Numbered from the stretch's first letter, positions 22,495-34,200 are shown. The stretch: 64,000 bases of DNA from Fulvia fulva (GCF_020509005.1 NC_063012.1:3968001-4032000), one strand, 5' to 3'. Made by a program: numbers and translations. The notes: a model not told the origin generated them from the sequence alone.

Positions 22495-23671
22495 CTATCG
22501 CCGCGACTGCGAGCGGCCGCCATATGTCCGCGTTCTACGATCATCTGAGCTTGCGCTACCTGTGAGGGAAAAGGTCAGTGCTGCGTCAATTCGATTCGTA
22601 TAAGGATCACAACTTACTCGAACTTGTATAGTAATCACTCGAGTAAGAATACTCTGTGCCACCATGCTTTTCATCCCTCCTGTCATGCCTCCTCTTAAGG
22701 CCAAGGATCGCCCACAATGCAGCAAGTCCAGCACCAACGCCGAGGATACCTTTGCTCTTGTTGTGGTCGCTGTGTCGGGAAGTGCGATCGACTCGAGCTG
22801 GTGGTCGTGCGGCGCCATACCAGGTTCTGCCTCCATGTCGTGAATCGTGGTGGGAGTAGCGCTCGTACTCTTCGACTTCGGTGCGGCGGCTGCGTTTCTT
22901 CTTGCCCAGGCCGAAACACGCGAGGCAGCCGTCTAGGAGACCCTTGAGGCAGCAGTAGAAGCAGAGCAGACCGAGGAGTAGGAGGCCGGCGAGGACACCG
23001 ATGACGATACCGGCAATGGCACCTCCGGACAGGCCCCCTCCACCTCCGTTCATTTCGCCGCTGGTGAGGGTGACATTGGCGCCTGTGGGGACTGGAGCGA
23101 TGAAGGCGACGGTCGTGGTTGGGGTCTTGGTTGCAGTAACGACTGTGTTGTCAGAGCTGGTCGGTCGAATTGGTGCTCCTGCTGTTGCGCCTGGAGTTGT
23201 GTAGGAGCTGTAGTATGCTGAGCTGCTACCGCCCGCTGCGCTCGTGCACTGGCCGTCCTTGAAGCAGTATTGCCCACTGGCGCAGCAGATGGAGCCACAC
23301 GGCGATTCGTTGTTCGCGTAGTTGCAAGCTATGCCAGTCGCGGCCGCACCTCCTATGTACGTGCTCATGACGGTCGTTCTGGTGACCAGATCTGTCTCAA
23401 CATAGGTGGAGGTGATGTATTGCCAGTATCCACCCGATGCTGCTGCCGTGACCTGGCCAGCGTTACAGACTGCTTGACCGGCGGAATTCGTGCCGCAAGT
23501 CTCGCCAGCTGCGCAGCATATCTGCTTGTAGTAGCCGCATGGTGTGCAGTCGCGAGCAAACAGCTCTTCGAGTTCGAAGCCGACGTTGGGGAAAGCGAGT
23601 GAATGCCGCGGGGCGAGCAAGATGGTGGTGATGAGCTGTAGCAGCGGTCGCGGCGTTTGGTGGAAGCGCAT
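22495..23671 (-). CDS. Cysteine-rich single-pass surface protein
   Basis: Exons 22618-23671 and 22495-22559 with a 58-nt GTAAGT-CACAG intron give about 372 residues. The start at 23671 was chosen because MRFHQTPRPLLQLITTILL is a signal peptide; the frame extends upstream to 23791 without one. The ectodomain has two cysteine clusters (CTPCGYYKQICC and CGSICCASGQYC) and a Ser/Thr-rich stalk. One transmembrane segment (GAIAGIVIGVLAGLLLLGLLCFYCCL) is followed by a basic cytoplasmic tail rich in Arg, His and Ser. Without the last intron the protein would end at SSSKL, so retention gives a shorter tail. The organisation resembles fungal wall sensors, but the cysteine pattern is not a WSC domain. 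Role unknown. Confidence 0.8.
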
Positions 23672-24369
23672 GGCGCTCGTGGAGCCCTCGTGGGCGCAGG
23701 AATGAGAGGGTTCTCGGAGTGGAATGCTCGGAATGGGTTGAGTGGGAGATAGCGGTAGCGGTAGCTGTCGAGGAATGTCAGGTAACCCCACTTCTTGAGC
23801 TTCACTTCCTTAGTGCGTTCGTCTTGTTCGGGTCTTGCAGTTGCACTTTGCGACGACGAGGGTACAATGCAAGTGTCCGGTATGGATGCTGTACAACAAA
23901 GTCAGAGGCCGGCAGAAGTGACAGAGAGTAGACGAGTGCTCAGCGTGTGCGTTCTGCGAGTCGCTGCTCCTGCTGAAGTGTCGATGGCTGGAGTGGCTGG
24001 TAGCTAGCAAGGCCGATCCAGCCTCGTCGGAAGAACACGAAAACACGTCACGACTCTCGATCTAGCTGTCGCAGACGTTTCGTCACCGCTGGAAGAGATG
24101 TTGCAATGCCGTGCGCGTTTCGCGGTATGCTCTTGCGGTCCAACGTTCTGCGTGCCATGTGAGGCTTTCGCCAAACATCGGATGCGTTCCCAAAGCAACG
24201 GTATCGATACATGTAGTTTTAGGTTCAGCACAGGCCAAGCGTTCTTCACGCTTGACACTCACAGAACATCAATGTATGCGACCGGATGTATATGATGGTT
24301 TTATGTACACAAGGCGATGACACTGCTGTAGCACCCAACGCAAGCTTTCATCTCTGGAGGCCAGTCGGT
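23672..24369. other. Intergenic region, 0.7 kb
   Basis: Between two minus-strand surface-protein genes; presumably promoter of the left one and 3' end of the right one. Nothing else seen. Confidence 0.4.
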
Positions 24370-25257
24370 CTAGAAATCCGTCGATGATCGCGGTTTGGGC
24401 AGGTCTGTCATGGCTATACCCGTCGCAGTCTGGCCACTGTCCATCTCTGTCTCTATGCCACTACCAGGCAGCTCAGATACATGACGTGGCTCTGGCTGGC
24501 CCCAAGAGTAGCCCGGCGGAGGTGAATATGGCGGCTGTGGTGATGAGTTCGGGTGCGATTGCATAGATGGGGAGCTCTGCCAGCTTTCTGCTGATGTGTT
24601 AGCTAACTTTCGATCGGAAGGTGTGCGTCTCAACGTACGTGGCATATGTTTGTAAGAGGTAGCACCTGCTTGCGCACGCAGCTCCGACAGTCGTGTCTGC
24701 TGAGTCTCAGACACTTCTCCCTCCGGCTTTGCTTCGCGCTCAACCCGCCTGCGCCGTCTGTACAGCCACAGAAGACCGAAGATAAACGCGGCCAAGACAG
24801 CAACACCACCAACGACGCCTCCGGCTATGGCACCAGTGTTGCTGCTCGAGGAATGAGGCGTTGATGAAGGCGTAGGTGTCGAAGAGCCGGTCGAGCTGGG
24901 GGTAGAGTAGGTGTCATTTAGGCTCAAGAAAGGCTCAGCCAGTGTCGGATTGCTCGAGAGGAAGGCTGCAGATAGACTACCCGCAGGGCAGCCAGTGGTA
25001 CCAGTGCAAGGGTTTGTCGAGCAGCATCCCCAGAAGGGCGGAACTGTGAAGCCGCATGTATAGAACTGTCCTGAGTTGCATTGTTGGTCTGGTATCTCGC
25101 CATGCTGATCTGCGTCGAAACTAGTCGATACCAGGTCTCCGGCTGCGCAGCCAGTCGCTCCGCAAGGGTTGGTTCCACAGCATCCCACAAACCGGCTGCC
25201 TTCGACGCAAGAGTAGAAGTCCCCGCCTGAGGGGCAAGACATGTTTGGGGTTGTCAT
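24370..25257 (-). CDS. Cysteine-repeat single-pass membrane protein
   Basis: A single 295-residue exon, starting MTTPNMSCPSGGDFYSC; a longer frame from 25341 exists. It has two tandem cysteine modules, GCCGTNPCGATGCAAGDL and GCCSTNPCTGTTGCPAGSL, each preceded by a C...YxC segment. A Ser/Thr/Pro-rich stalk follows, then one transmembrane helix (GAIAGGVVGGVAVLAAFIFGLLWLY) and RRRRR. The cytoplasmic tail is rich in Pro and Ser. No signal peptide is evident with the chosen start, so it may insert through its transmembrane helix. It is a neighbour of another Cys-rich single-pass protein on the same strand, but the modules differ. Function unknown; the tail suggests signalling or scaffold roles. 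Confidence 0.75.
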   Translation of the reverse strand: MTTPNMSCPSGGDFYSCVEGSRFVGCCGTNPCGATGCAAGDLVSTSFDADQHGEIPDQQCNSGQFYTCGFTVPPFWGCCSTNPCTGTTGCPAGSLSAAFLSSNPTLAEPFLSLNDTYSTPSSTGSSTPTPSSTPHSSSSNTGAIAGGVVGGVAVLAAFIFGLLWLYRRRRRVEREAKPEGEVSETQQTRLSELRAQAGATSYKHMPRTLRRTPSDRKLANTSAESWQSSPSMQSHPNSSPQPPYSPPPGYSWGQPEPRHVSELPGSGIETEMDSGQTATGIAMTDLPKPRSSTDF

Positions 25258-26165
25258 TTTGGCGTTGTCAACCAGGGAGTCAGTCAACAGAGCGTGTGAT
25301 GAGAATGAGGGAATCAGGTCGATGTAGGTAAGAAGAACCACAATGAGCTTCTATCGAATCGTCAGCGTACCCGTAACGCAACAGCAGAGCCACGGCGGGA
25401 TCGCCGTGTGTAGATCCGAAGGCCCAGTGCGCGTGGCCTTCCAAGACCATGTGGCTATGTTCAAGTACCGGACAGCGCATGGGTACCTTCCTGCACAACC
25501 TACAGAAGAATCGGCAACGCCATAAGCTCCGACCTGAGGATACGAGATAACAATTATTGACTCTGAACTGCATCGAGCGCATGACGAAATATGTTGTCGC
25601 GCTAGGTAGCATGGGTTGTACCAAACCGCAATGGCACGCACAGCTGTATCTTTCGCAGTGTGTTGAGGTGCTGGTGAATGGTGAATCCTTTATCTCACCA
25701 GTAGGGCTTGCTGTTAGAGTTGTGGAACCAAAGCGTAGGAGGAGCGTCAGCTGCAGTCGTAAAGTCTTGGTGGCGTGTGCCGAGCGCGAGTTGAAGTCGC
25801 CTTGAGCCTGGCATCACAGCGATAGTGCTCCTCTCGCACGTTGGTCATCTGTAACAAGACAGTGGACTTATGTTCTTAGGTCGTTCACGTATAGAGAGAG
25901 ATTCTTTGTTGGCCGAGCCATGACGCTGCAGGTATTCGCCGATAGGCGACATTTCAGCCCTGGGCGACACCTCAGGCGAGTCAGGCATAGCCAAAACCAT
26001 TAGCAGGACACCCATTTCCTCATGCGGCGTGAATCTGGTTCTGCGGGAGTGATCAGCGTGACAAAGAAGCTGAAGTTGATGTAAAATGACCACACATGGT
26101 TCCCTGCTCGTTTCGAAATTAGAACTGCGTGCCAAGCACATTGCAGCCGACGATAACACCTTTTG
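25258..26165. other. Intergenic region, 0.9 kb
   Basis: Left flank of the Tc1/mariner insertion. No gene recognised. Confidence 0.4.
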
Positions 26166-26167
26166 TA

Positions 26168-27411
26168 CAGTCCTGGGCATAGTTTTTACAACCCCTGTAT
26201 TTACGCTAACCCCTTCCGGCTATCCATGTCCATCTCAGAAGGTGTTGCTACCTTCAATCTCATTATCCACACACTCACACACGCGCTATCTATCGCCACC
26301 ATGCCGAAGGGACGCGTCTTTACCGAATTCGAGAAGGGCGAGATGTGGTCTCTTCACAAACACGCCCACTGGCCGCTGCAGCAGATTGCAGACGCCCTTC
26401 ACACTAACAAAGGCTCTGTCTCTTCAGTAATCTCACGGCTTAAAAGAGTGCCACCTTCCACACCGAAGAAGAGAGGCCCACCACCTGTAATCAACACCTC
26501 CAAGCGTCAGCGACTTGTCCATCGAGCCACCACTAATGCCAACAGCCGCCGCCTACGATACGAACAGATTGCCGCGATAGAGGGCATCTTCAGCGACGTC
26601 CGGACAGTAAGAGCTGCGTTTGAGAAGGAGGGCTTCTCACGATATGTCGTAACACGCAAGCCGTTGTTGACTGAGAAACACAAGGAGGCACGGCTTCGAT
26701 GGGCAAGGGCTCATATTAAATGGACAGTGGAACAGTGGGCTCAGGTCCTTTGGACAGATGAAGCTTCATTCAGGTGTGGAATATTCGGACAGGTCTATGT
26801 GACACGCAGGGCAGATGAGGCTTATCACGAACACTGTCTTAAAAGGCACGCTTCCGCAAGTTCTTAGCCTGTATGATATGGGGCTGTATCTCTGCAGATA
26901 GACCTATGGAAGTCCATATATTCGAGAAGGGCTCTGTCGACGGTGAGGTGTATCATAGCCAGATTGTCCCTCTTATTCACACGGCAATTGAGAAGCAGCG
27001 AGTGTCAACAGGCTCGCAGGACTGCATTGTTATGCAAGACAACGCCTCAATCCATAAGGCGAAGGCAACGGTGAGTCTATTTAAGGAGAAGGGCCTACAC
27101 CTTATGGAATGGCCAGCCAATTCACCAGATCTCAACCCTATTGAGAATCTATAGGCTCTTCTTAAGCATAGGGTAGGTGCTCATTTTCCTACAACACGAG
27201 ATGAGGTAATAGCTGCTATCAAGATTGAATGGGCCAAGCTCGCACCTGAGGACATACAACGTATATGCAAGAGTATGCGAGAACGCTGCGAGGCAGTAAT
27301 AGCCAACAATGGAGGACACACCAGGTGGTGAGCTACGCCAAGCAGTGGATACATCCTTCCTAATGAGGAAAGGTGGAAGAACAGGGGTTGTAAAAACTAT
27401 GCCCAGGACTG
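26168..27411. mobile_element. Tc1/mariner DNA transposon with perfect 31-bp inverted repeats
   Basis: Ends are perfect 31-bp inverted repeats beginning CAGTCCTGGGCATAG (26168-26198 and 27381-27411), each flanked by the TA target duplication (26166-26167 and 27412-27413). The 1,244-bp length fits a full-length element. It carries one plus-strand transposase gene with two disabling lesions, so it is autonomous in structure but dead. Perfect repeats indicate a recent insertion or recent mobilisation by another copy. Confidence 0.96.
26301..27331 (+). pseudogene. Tc1-family transposase (DD34E), inactivated
   Basis: The N-terminus (MPKGRVFTEFEKGEMWSLHK) starts helix-turn-helix DNA-binding domains. 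Catalytic motifs are LWTDEAS (first Asp), MQDNASIHKAKA (second Asp) and SPDLNPIENL (Glu); the second Asp and the Glu are separated by 34 residues, the Tc1 spacing. The frame shifts between about 26840 and 26860, just before ACMIWGCISADR. TAG at 27152-27154 replaces the usual Trp codon of IENLW (a TGG to TAG change). After the stop the frame runs on to RCEAVIANNGGHTRW and TGA. The protein is therefore non-functional here. Confidence 0.93.
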
Positions 27412-27543
27412 TACACTTTACGCCGCATCCATCTCCGATACCTCCAGAATGCTATGCTTCGTCTGCATGTTTCTGTACACTTTCACAATGCTTTCCTGGT
27501 CGTCCCTGAACGCCGACGCTCGAACAATCCCCCAAGATCCGCT

Positions 27544-28890
27544 CTATGCATTCCTGCTGCTTGGCACCTTCTGAATCAGAGGCATATGAGCGTCGGGCCT
27601 AAATCGCCTCCTGATCAACCAGAACATGGCTGTCACCATGATATAGATGCGCGCTATATCAAGTAGCGATCTTAGGCTGACAGGCACGACCGGCTCCTTT
27701 CGATACTCGTCATGCCGCTCTCGTGCAGCCACGAAGAGACTCGGATCATCGGTGATAACGCCATCCATTTTGCGACGAATACACCATTCCATCCTGTCGG
27801 CATCGTTCACTGTCCAGGCAAGGAGTTGTCGACTCTCCTCGCGCCGGTCTCTCATGAAGCTCTTGCCTCCAGGCGCAAGCAACATGGGACACAGCATGTT
27901 GAAGCCTACATTCGGCACATCGAAGAAGTGTCGAGCATACGATAATTTATATCCGATATGCATAACCGGAAATCCTGGGAGATACTTCTCGGCCAGGCTG
28001 AGGTACTTTGCAGCCCACAATCCAAGGACCAGGCGCTCAGCCCACGGCTTCCCGGTTGCCTTCACCTCTGCAATTGTGGAGCCAATCAGGCGCATGATGG
28101 TGTCGGACTTGTTGTCGAGCTTGATGTCCAGCAACAGCCAGACCTTCTCCATTCCTGGTTGAGTGAGATGTTCCAGCAAATCCTTTAGCCGTGGCATGGG
28201 CACATGAGGTGTCGCCAGCGTTCGTAAGTCCTTGATCTGGTCCCAAGTACAGTCAAGGACCCTTTCCTTCTTTCCGAAGCACCGCTTCAGTGTCTGGTCG
28301 TGGCACAACACCACAACATCGTCCTTGGTGAGATGTAAGTCAGTCTCGATGGCATGAGCTCCAGCCTTTATGGCCTCATCGAACGCCAGCAGGGTATTCT
28401 CCGGGAATCGTGCTTTGTAGCCTCTGTGGGCGATGCACTGCGGCATCTGCCTTTTCTGGTCATCTCTCACTGCCTTTGCGAATCTTGGTATTGGAAAGAC
28501 AGTGTCCTCCGGAATGGTCACCGGCGAGTCAAGCTGTTCAACACCAGGCTGAACCAGCATCGGCGGTATCACTGTTGGTCGCGCGAGCGCAGGCGATGGC
28601 TCGCCGGTCCCGGCGTTCATGTTGCCCGATCCGAACAGCCGCCTGCTGGACAAGGCGAGCAAGGTTGTGTGACAGAGTGGTGCAGTTGTGCGGGCGGCGC
28701 ACGGTGTGAGGATGTGGCGCAAAGCAATAGTTGCGACTGATGGGAGTCCATGTGGACCGGAGATAGAGTTAAGTGTGGCAGCAGCAGGTGAAGGAATCGA
28801 GAAAGTTGCGACAGACGCTGCTGCGACACCAAGGCAGATCAGGCGCCGAGGTTGCCCCTTCGATAGCTGTCTTAGCAAGCCACCTGCCAT
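27544..28890 (-). CDS. PGC1: Glycerophosphodiester phosphodiesterase (Pgc1-like)
   Basis: 448-residue single exon with a GDPD TIM-barrel. The signature HRGYKARFPENTLLAFDEAI is followed by AIETDLHLTKDDVVVLCHD, giving the catalytic His, Glu, Asp and His set. Later blocks are LLLDIKLDN and AWTVNDADRMEWCI...MDGVITDDP. The combination with KARFPENT and a C-terminal hydrophobic segment (LLDIARIYIMVTAMFWLI) resembles yeast Pgc1, a phosphatidylglycerol phospholipase C on lipid droplets and mitochondria. The roughly 150-residue N-terminal extension is Ala/Ser/Pro-rich and may be a targeting sequence; a downstream Met before NAGTGEPS could be the real start. The gene symbol is a best guess; the enzyme family is firm. 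Confidence 0.85.
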   Translation of the reverse strand: MAGGLLRQLSKGQPRRLICLGVAAASVATFSIPSPAAATLNSISGPHGLPSVATIALRHILTPCAARTTAPLCHTTLLALSSRRLFGSGNMNAGTGEPSPALARPTVIPPMLVQPGVEQLDSPVTIPEDTVFPIPRFAKAVRDDQKRQMPQCIAHRGYKARFPENTLLAFDEAIKAGAHAIETDLHLTKDDVVVLCHDQTLKRCFGKKERVLDCTWDQIKDLRTLATPHVPMPRLKDLLEHLTQPGMEKVWLLLDIKLDNKSDTIMRLIGSTIAEVKATGKPWAERLVLGLWAAKYLSLAEKYLPGFPVMHIGYKLSYARHFFDVPNVGFNMLCPMLLAPGGKSFMRDRREESRQLLAWTVNDADRMEWCIRRKMDGVITDDPSLFVAARERHDEYRKEPVVPVSLRSLLDIARIYIMVTAMFWLIRRRFRPDAHMPLIQKVPSSRNA

Positions 28891-29861
28891 CTAAAGCTCC
28901 CAAGCGCTCACTAGATCGACACGTTGCAGAGTCCATGTCTAGCCGCTTTCTTACACTAAGTGTTGCGTGGCCTTCGTGACCATGGAGGGCCTGCCATCGT
29001 CTCCGATCGAGGCTATCAAGCGAACGGCATTCCAAACCCATGTGATGAGAACCCGGACGTTTGAGACGCCGATGGGCAACGATGAACGAGATCGGAGAGG
29101 GTTATAGCTCCGCACCGCTGGGTCTCCTTGCATGGTTGATCGCTTCTCAACCAATCTGATCCAGTCACTGTTATGCTTAGCCAGCAAGCGTATCGTTTTA
29201 GCGCCTTGTCCACAAGCAAGCTTTACGATCAGCCATACCCATGCGTGCCATGTTACACAAGATCCACTCACTCTTCGTGATTGCTCTTCCCACTTCCACA
29301 TCGAAAAAATGCTTTACACTCCGCACCACGCGAAGGGCCAACTCTGTTTGAGCAGCGGACAAGGGAGCCTACTGGAGGGTGCAGTCCGCGTCTGTCCGGC
29401 ATGGATCATCAGCATCAGCCTGACAGACAGACCGACCATGTCTCAGCGACGGAAAAGGAGAAGCACCCATGACGCCGTGTTGACAAAGGCCTTTAAGGCT
29501 GCCCGAAGTGTGTTGGAATGTAGCGAGCGGCGTGCTACTGCTTGTTCGCTCGCAAGCTCTACACAACACAATACCCATTGGCGTCAATGTTTCAAAACAA
29601 ATTGACAATGTGGTCCACAACATTCATCCTGACCCAAGCGTCCTCATCGCTTCATGGCCCTCAATTGTCCTCAGACCTTCGTCGGCGGTCGTATAAATCT
29701 TCCTATGATCCTGCTAACGTGCTTAGAATATTCGCAACTCTAGGGTGCAATACAGGCCAGCAAATAAACCAGGCAGATACGATCACCTCTGACCGCCCAC
29801 GACCGAAGGACCACGCCTACTACGATACTCTCAGATCCGTGCCTCCGCGGAATAGACCAAC
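28891..29861. other. Intergenic region, 0.97 kb
   Basis: Divergent space between the phosphodiesterase gene and the orphan gene. No feature beyond short frames. Confidence 0.4.
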
Positions 29862-30749
29862 ATGGCGAACGAGCAGAATTTTCGACAAGTCTTTCCACCT
29901 TCCAGAGGCAACCGCAGCCTCAGTTGCAACGTCGGATCCTTCAGAAGCCGCAACTCCATGACCTCCATCTCCGGTCCGGCCAAGTTAGACACCATCATCG
30001 ATGAAGATCTCATGTGCAAGAAAGCTTTGTATTACCGTAACAACAGTGTCCGACGCAGTGTCAGTCATCATGTCCAAGCATCTGGCGGCGTGTGCATGGA
30101 TGAAGATCTCATGTACAAGAGCTGTACGTACCAGCAGAGGCATCGAGCTCGGACTACCACTGGCAACAACATGACTTCTGACAAAAGATCCTTTGAAGAG
30201 TACTTGGCGATCGAGAGAATGTACGCAGAGTACCGAGCTTGCGCTGCAGGCAACCCCTTCTACGGCGACGATGACTTCGTTCACACTGCTGCTTCATCTC
30301 ACTTAAAGCATCATCTGCCCATGGGTAGCAACGTCAGACGAGTTTCCCGAGCTTGCGCTGCAGATGAGTCATCTTTGGATGCAGCTTTGTCCTATTCGGA
30401 GCATGACCTGCCCGGGTTCTGCAAGGTCGACCAACCTTGCCGCAGCGACTCAGTCGATGAGTGCCTACCGCGTCCTGTCGAGGCAGTCCAGTCCTACCCT
30501 CAGCATGATCCACCCATGAGCGTCGAGGTCAAACCACTAGCCCGTAGTGCTTCGGTACGCGACCGTCTAGCGAGACCGGTCAAGGCACTTCAGTCATACG
30601 TTGGCGGGTTGCAGCGAAATAATACTCATCTCGGAAACTGCAGCAGACGGGTCTCGTCAGTCACTGAAGCTTCACAGCTAAGTTTTGCCTGGACAGGTGA
30701 GAAAAGACTTGAATGCGGCACTTTGGCTGTGCGGCGAGCAAAGATTTAG
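29862..30749 (+). CDS. Orphan protein with a duplicated DEDLM motif
   Basis: A 295-residue uninterrupted frame from ATG 29862 to TAG. I recognise no domain, signal peptide or membrane segment. It contains an imperfect internal repeat: IDEDLMCKKALYYRNNSVRR (about residues 46-65) and MDEDLMYKSCTYQQRHRAR (about 79-97). Recurring segments of the type SRACAADE, QSYPQHDPPM and ALQSYVGG follow in the C-terminal half. Composition is Ser/Arg/His-rich and likely soluble. Open length and internal repetition argue for a real gene, but it could be lineage-specific or a chance frame. Confidence 0.5.
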   Translation: MANEQNFRQVFPPSRGNRSLSCNVGSFRSRNSMTSISGPAKLDTIIDEDLMCKKALYYRNNSVRRSVSHHVQASGGVCMDEDLMYKSCTYQQRHRARTTTGNNMTSDKRSFEEYLAIERMYAEYRACAAGNPFYGDDDFVHTAASSHLKHHLPMGSNVRRVSRACAADESSLDAALSYSEHDLPGFCKVDQPCRSDSVDECLPRPVEAVQSYPQHDPPMSVEVKPLARSASVRDRLARPVKALQSYVGGLQRNNTHLGNCSRRVSSVTEASQLSFAWTGEKRLECGTLAVRRAKI

Positions 30750-31209
30750 AGGCTTTCGGTGGATAGCAGAGGCGCTACGAAGTGTATAGGAACACATGTA
30801 GTGTCAAATGGGAAAATCATGAAAATCAAGACGCCCATTCTCAGTGCATCGTTCGATCCTCCATGTTATCCGTGGATCGCAAAACAAATACCTTTGTGCG
30901 GAGAGTCACTCCACACCAACTTCGAATCGACGTAATGTCCTTGTTGATCAGGTGTTGCCGTTGCTAACATGTAATGATTCGAGTTTGAGCATGACATGGC
31001 AGAGTGCGCGATGAGACGCAACAATTAGTATCAATACCCGTGGCGCTGTAGTCGAGAATGACTCTCGCAGTGTCAAATACGAATGTGTTAAAGACATTGT
31101 CGGCACATGCTGAACATCATCACGTCGCTAAACAAGTATAGGGTATCGCGGAGCTACGCTCACTCACGAGTAGTACATGGCGCCAATACAACACATCACA
31201 CAAGGATTC
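30750..31209. other. Intergenic region
   Basis: 460 bp between convergent gene ends; nothing recognisable. Confidence 0.4.
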
Positions 31210-34200
31210 TCACTGCGCCCTCAGCGCTTCCCTTCTCAGCGCACTTTCCGCCAACCTCCTGCTCCAGCGCTTCTGCTCCTCAATAAAATCAGCATTGATC
31301 TCTAGCAGTTGCTCTGTCTGCACTCTCAAGCTTTCAAGTGTTCCCTCAAGTGTGATTTTCGCAGGCTCATTGCTGTCTAGGCTAGCGACACTGTGCTGAC
31401 CATTTGCAGCACGGCTCTCACCGTCAACAGTAGCGTCCCGAGAGCTGTCTTGATTTTCGTTGTATGGGTCATCGTCAGAGACTGAGGGCGATTCCGCTTC
31501 GTGCTCTACTACCACGGCGTTGGGCGGTGTAGAGACCATGACGATACCATCTGCTGATGTTGTGACTGTCACGGTGTTGTTGTCGTTCGTCGCGAGTGCA
31601 TCGTCATCATCTTCGTTGTCGGCCAGTGGGGTTTTCTCTCTGTTGATGAAGACATGGGACAGACTACGAGATGGAGTCTCGAATCGCTCCATCGGCTGCA
31701 ATGTCGCACTCTGAGGTTGCGGTTGAACTCGCGCCTGGGCTTGAGCATGTCGCATCTGCATTAGTTGCTGCTGGAAGGCGATGAGTGCCTCTTCGGCCAT
31801 TGCTTTCTCGTTCTTCGCCGCTGACAGGTTCGATGCAAGCTCAACGAGATGACCGTCCTTCATCTTTGCTTCTTGTCTCGAAGCATTGAGGGCATTCTGC
31901 AGTTGTCTCAGCTCTGCTTGAACCGCCATCAACTGCTCTTCAGCGACAGCTTTCTCGCCCTTGGCAACGGCTAGTGAAGACGCGAGGTCAGCGACGTGCT
32001 CTTTCTCGACTCCGGCTGAGGCATCCAGACCACTGTGTAGTTGCTGTAGCTCTTGACTGCTGCGGAATAAGGCTTCTTCAGCGTCACGTCGACGGTACTC
32101 GTGCTCCTTCATCTGGTATAGGGCATTCTGAAGCTCGCGTTGCGTCGCCTCATGCTTCTGCGCCTCCTCTTCCATTTCGCGATTATGCTGCATGTTGAGC
32201 TCATTCAGCTGTCTGGAAATGTTTGCTTCACGCGCATCGAGCTCTCTGGAAGAGGCGCGCATGGTGTCCTGTACGCGATCAAGCTCTTCTTCCAAGCCGC
32301 GCTTTTCGGCTGCCAGATACGCAATAGTGTCGTCCTTTTCTTGCGCGTCTTCTCGGAACAGCCGTTCCAGATTCTGTACACGCTCAAGCTCTTCTCGTGC
32401 ACGGGATAAGGCTTCTTCTGCGTGATTGTTCTGTTCCTCGAGGCTGGCGATGCGGCTATTCTTCTGCTTTTGAGCTTCCTCGAACATCGGAAGAGCGTCC
32501 TGCAAACCTTTGAGCTCATACTGTGCATGTGCCAGCGACTCTTCGATCTCTTCTTTCTCACTTTCGAGATGCGCAATGCGGCCTTCCCGTTCTCTGGCTT
32601 GCTGTTCGAAATTATCTTTGTCCTCACGCAGAGAGCTTTCATCTTCTTGCAGACCTGCCAGCTGGGACTTCAGCTCTTCCATCTCAGCATCCTGTTCCGC
32701 CAAGCGGACCTGCAGCGCATCGTGAGCTTGCTGAAGTGCTGCTCTGCTGTCAGATGCACTGCTGTCCGAAGTTTCCTTCATTGACTTTGCACTTTGAAGC
32801 TCCTCCTGCGCTGTTGCGAGCGCAGCGGTGGCTTCTTCATGAGCGGACTTTTCTTTCCGTAACGCAAGCTTTCCTTCCTCAACTTCAGCCCGGGAGGCTT
32901 CTAGATCCTTTTTGATGCTTTCCGCCTCAGTCTTGAAGTTTTCATCCGCCTCGTTTGCTGCAGCGGCGGACGCATCCCGCTGTTCAGCTAGGAGTTGTTG
33001 GAGTTTCGCTACTTCTTTGTTGAGCTCGTCCTCGGTGGTCGTCCAGCCGGACTTCTCCGTGTCGTATGCACTGGCCTTTTCTTGCAACTCTTTCAGCAGG
33101 GCAGCATTGTCTTCTCTGAACGAATTGGCCTGCTCGACCTCTGCGCGTGACTTCTTGAGCTGATCTTGGAGTGCCTGGAGTCGTTCAGCTGCCTCGGATG
33201 CATCGCTACTGGATGCTTTGAGGGTGTTCGCCTCTTCTCGCAATGAGTCGAGCTCTTGCTGCAAAGATTTATTCGTTCCTTCAGCTGCGACAGCAGCAGC
33301 TTGAGATTCTTGCAGTAAAATCTTTGTCTGGTCGATCTCGTCCTTCAGGGCTTTCGATGACAGCGCGGCCTCTTCTGCTTCATTTCTACTTTCGTCCAAC
33401 TCCTTCAGTACGGCATCAAGTCGCTCTGGGGTCTGTGAGGAAGCCAAATTTGTCTCTTCAGCTGTGGCGAGCGAGCTTCTAAGCGACTCGATCTCTTTCC
33501 CAGAATGCTCAATGTCTTCTCGTAACGAGCGACTGGACTTCTCGGAATCTTCAGCAGAGCTTTTCAGCGTCTGCAACTCAGTCTGTGCTTGCTCGAGCTG
33601 CTCCTGTAATTGCACATTCAGCGTGTCGGCTTTCTTGGATTCTTCGAGTTCGCGCCGAAGTTTCGAAAGTTCACTTTGGGTCCGCTCTCCAATGTCCAAA
33701 GCGTCCGTTGCAGATGCCTGGGCCTCAACAAGCTGATCTCGTAGCTCTTGAGCTTCCGCGATGGCTGCGATCTGACTCTCGAGGTCAGCTGTTGCCGCAA
33801 ATTTGAGCTCTGCAATCTCCTTCCGTGACTGCTCAAGCTTGGCTTGAACATCTTCCTTCTCTTTACTAACATGGGAGCTCGCTTCCTCGCCCATTTTCGT
33901 GAGCTGCTCGTGGAGTCGCTCGATCTGCGCATCTGAGTCTGCAAGCTTCTCAGCGCTTGAGGCCGCAGAAGCCTTTAGCTCTTCCACCTCCTTGCGGGAC
34001 TGCTCAAGCAACGCGAAGTCCTCATTTGCATCGTTTGTCGCTTTCCGCAGCTGTTCTTTCATACTTTCAGTCTCGGCCTGCAAAGCTGTGTTCTCTTCAT
34101 GCTTGGTATTCTTGAACTCCTCTAGAGCTTCCCGTGACTCTGCGAGCTTAGCCTCCAGTGTTGTCCTCACTTCGTCAAAAGCTGATCTTTCCACCTCGAG

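Noticed and set aside
23672..23791. Longer N-terminus (MGLPDIPRQ...) for the surface protein
   Set aside because: The upstream 40 residues are Pro-rich and would bury the clear signal peptide that starts at 23671.
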